29,123 bases of DNA from Betaproteobacteria bacterium (GTDB lineage Bacteria; Pseudomonadota; Gammaproteobacteria; Burkholderiales; SG8-41). The notes below the pieces were generated by a model that saw only the letters and a program-made list of their open reading frames with translations, did no database searches and had not been told where the DNA came from. The DNA lies in the NCBI GenBank assembly GCA_025363575.1, contig JANYDM010000161.1, positions 1 to 29,123 of the forward strand, read 5' to 3'. Below, piece after piece: positions 25,360 through 29,123 of the stretch. The position numbers and the translations under genes are program-made. Positions within the stretch are counted from its first letter, which is position 1. Every line of letters starts with the position of its first letter.

Positions 25360-26442
25360 CTACGCGTGAAGTTGCCCTGCCATCCAGTCCGCCGACTGCG
25401 CGCGATACTTGTAGGCGCGGTTATTCGCGACATGGTTGCCGTCTTCGATGACGACGAGTTCCACGGCGCCGCGCGCTTCGCGCGCGAGGCGCTCGGCATC
25501 CTGCCACGGCACGACGCGGTCGAGCTTGCCGGTGACGATATAAAGCGGGCAGGTGATCTTGTCGGCCACGCCTGCGAGGCTCAATGTCGAAGCGACCCTG
25601 CGCGCTTCGTCCTGCGTCTCGCAATGCGCGCGCGTGCGGAATGTTTCGCGCGTCAGTTCCGGCAGGCCGTCCCACGCCGCGCCCATATCGTAGGGCCCCG
25701 ACAACGCGATGCACGCTTTGATGCGCTTCTCGAAGGCGGCCGCGCGCGGCGCGTAGTACCCGCCGAGGCTGACGCCCCACAAACCCGTGCTGCCGCTATT
25801 CACGTCCTTGCGCTGTTGTACCCAGTCCATAACGGCCGCGACAGCGACCTCGTAATCGCCGCGTATCGGTATCGAATATTCAGATTCACCCTGCCCCGGC
25901 CCGTCGAAGCTCAGCGTCGCCAGACCGCGCGCGAGAAACAGCGACTCATAGCTGTCCATCTCTTCTTTCGCCGAATCGAGCCCCATGCACATCACGACGA
26001 GCGGCGGACGCGCCGCACCAGCCGGTTTGCGCAATATCCCCGCGAACGACTTGCCTTGAAACGGTATCTGCACATATTCCCCCGCGGGGCGCAGGTGCGG
26101 CAATGCCAGCTTGCGGCATTCGACGGCTTGCAGGTGCGCGGCCCGCATTTGACCCACGTCCGCGACGAACACGAACTTCGCGAAGTGGTAGCACACCGCC
26201 GCCGTCGTCAGGTGCTGCCCCGCCGAAAATCCGAAACCTTCAGCGAGCGCCTCACGCCCGGTTTGCTCGTGCACCGCCGCCCGCGCGCACCATGCCGCGC
26301 ACCATTCCTGCCAGCGCGATACGCCCGCAGTCACTTCCTGAAAGTCTGTCAGCGGCACACCGTTCGCGATAAACCGCGGCGCCCAATGCTGGATGGCTGA
26401 AGCAACGAGAGCGTCGTGCGCGGCGGGAGTGGTTGCGGTCAC
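25360..26442 (-). CDS. Alpha/beta hydrolase, 2,6-dihydroxypseudooxynicotine hydrolase-like
   Basis: 360 aa from a GTG start with AGGA about 12 bases upstream. Same domain order as its paralogue at 22074: N-terminal helical domain (1-115; SRWQEWCAAWCARAAVHE, VCYHFAKFVFV), then the core with CMGLDSAKEEMDSYE, FDGPGQGESEY, nucleophile Ser225 in WGVSLGGYYAPRAAAFE, Asp308 in TGKLDRVVP and His337 in DGNHVANN. Cytoplasmic, no leader. Known relatives cleave a C-C bond in nicotine catabolism or hydrolyse esters. It begins 14 bp after the binding-protein gene and is followed by two TctC genes, so it belongs to the first operon. Confidence 0.9.
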   Translation of the reverse strand: MTATTPAAHDALVASAIQHWAPRFIANGVPLTDFQEVTAGVSRWQEWCAAWCARAAVHEQTGREALAEGFGFSAGQHLTTAAVCYHFAKFVFVADVGQMRAAHLQAVECRKLALPHLRPAGEYVQIPFQGKSFAGILRKPAGAARPPLVVMCMGLDSAKEEMDSYESLFLARGLATLSFDGPGQGESEYSIPIRGDYEVAVAAVMDWVQQRKDVNSGSTGLWGVSLGGYYAPRAAAFEKRIKACIALSGPYDMGAAWDGLPELTRETFRTRAHCETQDEARRVASTLSLAGVADKITCPLYIVTGKLDRVVPWQDAERLAREARGAVELVVIEDGNHVANNRAYKYRAQSADWMAGQLHA

Positions 26443-26456
26443 GTCGTACTATCCTG

Positions 26457-27368
26457 TCAAGAACGCGGGCGCGCCTTGTGTAGATACGATAGGTCCATGT
26501 ATTTCTCCGGCGCGCCTTGCGTGCCCGGCAGATTTTCAGCCGCCCACACGATGTCTATGACCTGGCGCAGGCCTTCCTGCGTCACGGACGGCAGCGACTG
26601 CGTTGCCATCTGCGCGTACGCCTGCTGCGCGGTCGCTGCATCGATATTCAGGCGCGCCGGCAGCAGGCGTATCGCCTCGTCTTTGTTGCGCGTGTCTCTC
26701 AACCACGCATATGCAGCATCGAATCCACGTATATAGGCCAGCAATGCGGCCTCGTTCTGCTGCGCCCAGCCGCGTCTCGCAGCAGCGATCGAGCCGGGAT
26801 ATGTCGGAAAGCGCTCGGCCGTCGTGCCGAGGCTGCGAAAGCCCGCCGCTATCAGATTGCGGTCGAATGGCGGATTCAGCAGGCTGGCGACCGCGGCCCC
26901 CGATTTGAGCGCATCGAAACGCTCCTGCGAGCCGCCGGTTTCGCGGAATACGTAAGCGCCGTCGCGCAAGCCCTCGTCGGCAAGCCACTGGCGCAATAGC
27001 AGCGCGTAGCCGGTGCGCGCGCCGTCGACCGCGATGTCGCGACCTGCGAGCTCGGCAAACGACTTGACGCCTTGCGCTGCCACCAGCGTAAGCTCCGGCG
27101 CGAGCGCCTGCGCCATGAAGATGAATAGATCGGCTTCGTGCTCGACGCCCCGCACGATATGGTCGGATTGCTGAAAACCGATGTCGTAGCCGCCCGCGGT
27201 CAGTTCCTCGAGCTGGCGCGTGGACGATCCCGTGACCGTCACTTGCACGCGCACACCTTCGCGCTCGAACAAGCCATGCGCCTGCGCCACATACAGCGGC
27301 CACGAATAGACGCCTTCGGAAATGACCGCGAACCGGATGGTCTGCACTGACATGGAGGCCGCTATCAT
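26457..27368 (-). CDS. NMT1/THI5-like substrate-binding protein without a leader
   Basis: 303 aa from the ATG at 27368, chosen because it overlaps the upstream stop as ATGA; an in-frame ATG at 27353 (MSVQTIRFAVISEG) is also possible. A periplasmic-binding-protein fold of the ABC nitrate/sulfonate/taurine or thiamine-precursor type: VYSWPLYVAQAHGLFEREGV, LTAGGYDIGFQQSDHIV, GRDIAVDGARTGYALLLRQW, FDALKSGAAVASLLNPPFD and PGSIAAARRGWAQQNEAALL. No signal peptide or lipobox is visible, even in a longer reading frame, and no ABC permease or ATPase genes are nearby. It could therefore be cytoplasmic, perhaps a sensor or enzyme, or exported by an unrecognised route. Metal/Cys motifs of fungal THI5 are not seen. 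Confidence 0.88.
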   Translation of the reverse strand: MIAASMSVQTIRFAVISEGVYSWPLYVAQAHGLFEREGVRVQVTVTGSSTRQLEELTAGGYDIGFQQSDHIVRGVEHEADLFIFMAQALAPELTLVAAQGVKSFAELAGRDIAVDGARTGYALLLRQWLADEGLRDGAYVFRETGGSQERFDALKSGAAVASLLNPPFDRNLIAAGFRSLGTTAERFPTYPGSIAAARRGWAQQNEAALLAYIRGFDAAYAWLRDTRNKDEAIRLLPARLNIDAATAQQAYAQMATQSLPSVTQEGLRQVIDIVWAAENLPGTQGAPEKYMDLSYLHKARPRS

Positions 27369-28342
27369 GGATAAGGAAACAGCGGTTTGCCTGTCGTGTA
27401 CAAATGATAGAGCGCCTCGAGAAACACGTCGATGCGATCGTAGTTGCGCCATTCGGCGAACTGCGGGAAGCGCAGATTTTTCACGATGTCCTCGCGAGTC
27501 CGGCCCGTGGCAATCGCGGCTTTGACCGAGCTCTGCACTTCGGTCAGCAGCCTCGCCTCGTCGAGCACGTCGGCGCGTGTGCCGACATCGCCGTGGCCCG
27601 GCAGGAACATGTCGACGTTCTCCATCGCTGCAATCCGGTTCAGCATCGCGATCCAGCCGTCCATCGATGGCGTGAACGACATGTTCGACCAGTTATGGTT
27701 GGCGAACGGGCCGCCGACGTAGAGCGCGCGCGCGTGGGGGAAATACACGAGCGTGTCGCCGGGATTCTGGGCGGCGCCGAGATACATGATCTCGACGACG
27801 CGGCCGCCGAGCTTGATCGTCAGCCGTGAATCGAACGTCACGTCGGGCAATACCGTCTTGACCTCGGCCGGATCGAGATCCATCGATTTGAAAAAAGCGA
27901 GCCTGCGCGTGAACTCGAGCTGCTCGTTCTTCAGCATGCCGGCCACGACATCGCGATGCGCGATGATGGTTGCGCCGGCCGCTTTGAATGCGGGATTGCC
28001 GTAAAAATGGTCGCCGTGGGCATGCGTGTTGATCACCCACTTGATGGGCTTGTCAGTGATCTTGCGGATGCGCTCGATCAGGTCGCGGCCGTGCGCGGGG
28101 TGCTGGCGCGTGTCGATGACGAGCACGCCTTCGTCGGTTACCAGAAATGCCGAGTTCGACGACAGGTCGTCGTAGAGAAAGTAGAGATCCGGCGCGACCT
28201 GCTTCAACTGCGTCGCCACGCCGGCGCGCATGCGAAAATTGTCGAAACGGTCGGTCGGGTCGGCCGCCAGCGCGGTAAATGCCAGTGCCGCCAGTGCCAT
28301 GCAGGCCAAAAACTGTACTGTCCTACAACCGCAAAGGCGCAT
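27365..28342 (-). CDS. Exported metallo-beta-lactamase-fold hydrolase with altered metal site
   Basis: 325 aa from ATG at 28342 with GAGGAAAT upstream; longer in-frame starts lie close to the promoter. Residues 1-27 form a signal peptide (ends FTALA before ADPTD). The MBL motif is intact at His107, His109, Asp111 and His112 (NTHAHGDHFYGN). Further ligands differ: the third His appears to be Gln192 (GAAQNPGDTLVYFP) and the bridging Asp appears to be Gly211 (YVGGPFANH); the last His250 (LPGHGD) is kept. One zinc could still bind partially. Family members hydrolyse lactones, thioesters, phosphodiesters or beta-lactams. As the first gene after the promoter it leads the cluster. Substrate unknown; activity uncertain because of the missing ligands. 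Confidence 0.9.
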   Translation of the reverse strand: MRLCGCRTVQFLACMALAALAFTALAADPTDRFDNFRMRAGVATQLKQVAPDLYFLYDDLSSNSAFLVTDEGVLVIDTRQHPAHGRDLIERIRKITDKPIKWVINTHAHGDHFYGNPAFKAAGATIIAHRDVVAGMLKNEQLEFTRRLAFFKSMDLDPAEVKTVLPDVTFDSRLTIKLGGRVVEIMYLGAAQNPGDTLVYFPHARALYVGGPFANHNWSNMSFTPSMDGWIAMLNRIAAMENVDMFLPGHGDVGTRADVLDEARLLTEVQSSVKAAIATGRTREDIVKNLRFPQFAEWRNYDRIDVFLEALYHLYTTGKPLFPYP

Positions 28343-28422
28343 TGCGCATTTCCTCGTTTTTGGCGCCGGCAACGCGTCGAATGTCCGCATGGCGCCACCC
28401 TGTAACACTGCGCGGAGCGGCG

Positions 28423-28451
28423 ATGCTAGGAAACAATAATCCGCTTGTCAA
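28423..28451 (-). promoter_or_regulatory. Sigma-70-like promoter of the minus-strand cluster
   Basis: On the minus strand, TTGACA (28451-28446) is followed after exactly 17 bases by TAGCAT (28428-28423). The -35 is a perfect consensus and the -10 matches at four of six positions. Transcription would start near 28416, giving a leader of about 75 nt before the metallo-hydrolase ATG. Confidence 0.65.
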
Positions 28452-28587
28452 TCAAAATACTAAGCCATGCCGCCGCGCGGCCGGGCAGGCTTTCAAAACG
28501 CTGTCACACAAACGCCATAAAGGCGATTATCCCCAACTCGACTTGTCCGAACATCCAACCAGAGGTAGACTGCCACTGGGAGGTGGT

Positions 28588-28836
28588 ATGTCCAAAAAAA
28601 TTCTCTGGGTTCGGTCTAAACGTTATTTCAAGTCGTGGTTGCGGATCGTTCTTAGGGACGCCTTGGAGCCGCTCACTGATACTGCGGCACAAATCCATCT
28701 GTGCCTATTATTCGTCACGGTTTTCGTTATTTTACCGCCCAAGGGATATGACGCATGGAGAGAGCGCGTGAGCCACCTACCAGATGCTGCGGTGGCCTTC
28801 ATGTATGCCCTCTATTATTTTTGCTCCTCAAGGTAA
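28588..28836 (+). CDS. Small membrane protein, N-terminal part of a probably frameshifted gene
   Basis: 82 codons from ATG at 28588, preceded by an excellent GGGAGGTGGT site. The product starts MSKKILWVRSKRYFKSWLRI, has a hydrophobic segment LCLLFVTVFVILP (about 42-54), and ends in a second hydrophobic run AVAFMYALYYF just before the stop CSSR*. I do not recognise a family. DNA is AT-richer than the catabolic cluster, and the gene runs on the opposite strand, so it is a different unit. The frame appears broken in the T5 run at 28818-28822: shifting there joins smoothly to an open frame reaching the window end. Confidence 0.55.
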   Translation: MSKKILWVRSKRYFKSWLRIVLRDALEPLTDTAAQIHLCLLFVTVFVILPPKGYDAWRERVSHLPDAAVAFMYALYYFCSSR

Positions 28837-29123
28837 TTGGGGCTTTTTTTAAGGCCGCGAACGAGGAAGGTCAATTCGGCCAATGGCACGGCCACACCTT
28901 CGTTTATTACGAACCGTTGCGATTAGCTACATTTCATATAGACGAAAAAGACAACGATTCCACGCAGGTATTTAAGGTAAACGAAGCGGAATCTGAGTCA
29001 TTTGTAAACATAGAACTAAAAATTGATTCCTCAAATGACAGAACCCAAGCTCAAATAACTTGGGAGAACGGCACAAATGCCAAGCCGTGGAGAGATGTAA
29101 AGCCCGTGCTTATCCGGTTGTCT
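28818..29123 (+). pseudogene. Continuation of the small membrane protein in another frame, incomplete
   Basis: From 28818 a second frame is open to the last base. It reads FLLLKVIGAFFKAANEEG, then GQWHGHTFVYYEPLRLATFH, a hydrophilic stretch and TWENGTNAKPWRDVKPVLIR. If the T5 run had one more T, this would follow YALYYF directly and complete a second membrane segment followed by a soluble domain. No ribosome-binding site or good start precedes the second frame, so a broken gene or a homopolymer read error is more likely than a separate gene. Function unknown. Confidence 0.45.

Noticed and set aside
28500..28587. Plus-strand promoter for the small membrane protein
   Set aside because: Only weak hexamer matches (for example TTCAAA-18-CATAAA); not good enough to annotate.
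28818..28824. Programmed -1 ribosomal frameshift in the T run
   Set aside because: The P-site codon can re-pair, but the A-site codon TGC would have to re-pair with TTG, and no strong downstream stem was evident. An indel is simpler.

Overview
The window is high-GC DNA whose gene content suggests an environmental betaproteobacterium (Burkholderiales-like). The best taxonomic hint is four Bug/TctC-type periplasmic receptors without their TctA/TctB membrane partners, a pattern typical of Bordetella, Cupriavidus and relatives. Several exported enzymes carry twin-arginine leaders. No tRNA, rRNA, CRISPR array, transposase or integrase was seen, and no transcriptional regulator.

Layout. Positions 2-241 hold the tail of a DUF72 protein. 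Positions 242-719 are AT-richer and hold at most one small doubtful ORF. An exported carboxymuconolactone-decarboxylase-like protein (720-1337, +) then faces an unbroken run of 23 genes on the minus strand, from 28342 down to 1353. In transcription order these are: metallo-beta-lactamase-fold hydrolase; leaderless NMT1/THI5-like binding protein; alpha/beta hydrolase; two TctC receptors; second alpha/beta hydrolase; TctC; LVIVD-repeat protein; aldo/keto reductase; M24 'pita-bread' hydrolase; E1-alpha and E1-beta of a 2-oxo-acid dehydrogenase; amidohydrolase; E2 of the same complex; third alpha/beta hydrolase; 3-hydroxyisobutyrate-dehydrogenase-like enzyme; TctC; FMN-dependent 2-hydroxyacid oxidase; second M24 protein; two-subunit molybdenum hydroxylase (2Fe-2S plus Mo subunit, isoquinoline 1-oxidoreductase type); dienelactone hydrolase; NHL beta-propeller. 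Beyond 28409 the sequence becomes AT-richer and holds a small membrane protein that looks frameshifted and runs off the end.

How the genes may work together (inference). The set reads as a catabolic island: uptake receptors, ring hydroxylation by the Mo enzyme, C-C, ester or lactone cleavage by several alpha/beta and dienelactone hydrolases, amide or C-N hydrolysis by M24 and amidohydrolase proteins, redox steps on hydroxy acids and aldehydes, and oxidative decarboxylation of a 2-oxo acid to an acyl-CoA. The substrate cannot be read from sequence; an N-heteroaromatic compound is one possibility. Many neighbours overlap or nearly touch (ATGA-type overlaps at 5805-5808, 22074-22077 and 27365-27368). 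One good sigma-70-like promoter lies before the first gene.

Most notable signals. (1) Five of the longer gaps carry imperfect inverted repeats built from roughly 10-nt units; one arm of one repeat has become the ribosome-binding region and signal-peptide coding sequence of the amidohydrolase. (2) Several enzymes lack residues normally essential in their families: Mo subunit catalytic Glu to Gln, M24 metal ligands, MBL ligands. (3) An alpha/beta hydrolase + TctC module occurs twice. (4) The 2-oxo-acid dehydrogenase lacks an E3 and is split by the amidohydrolase.
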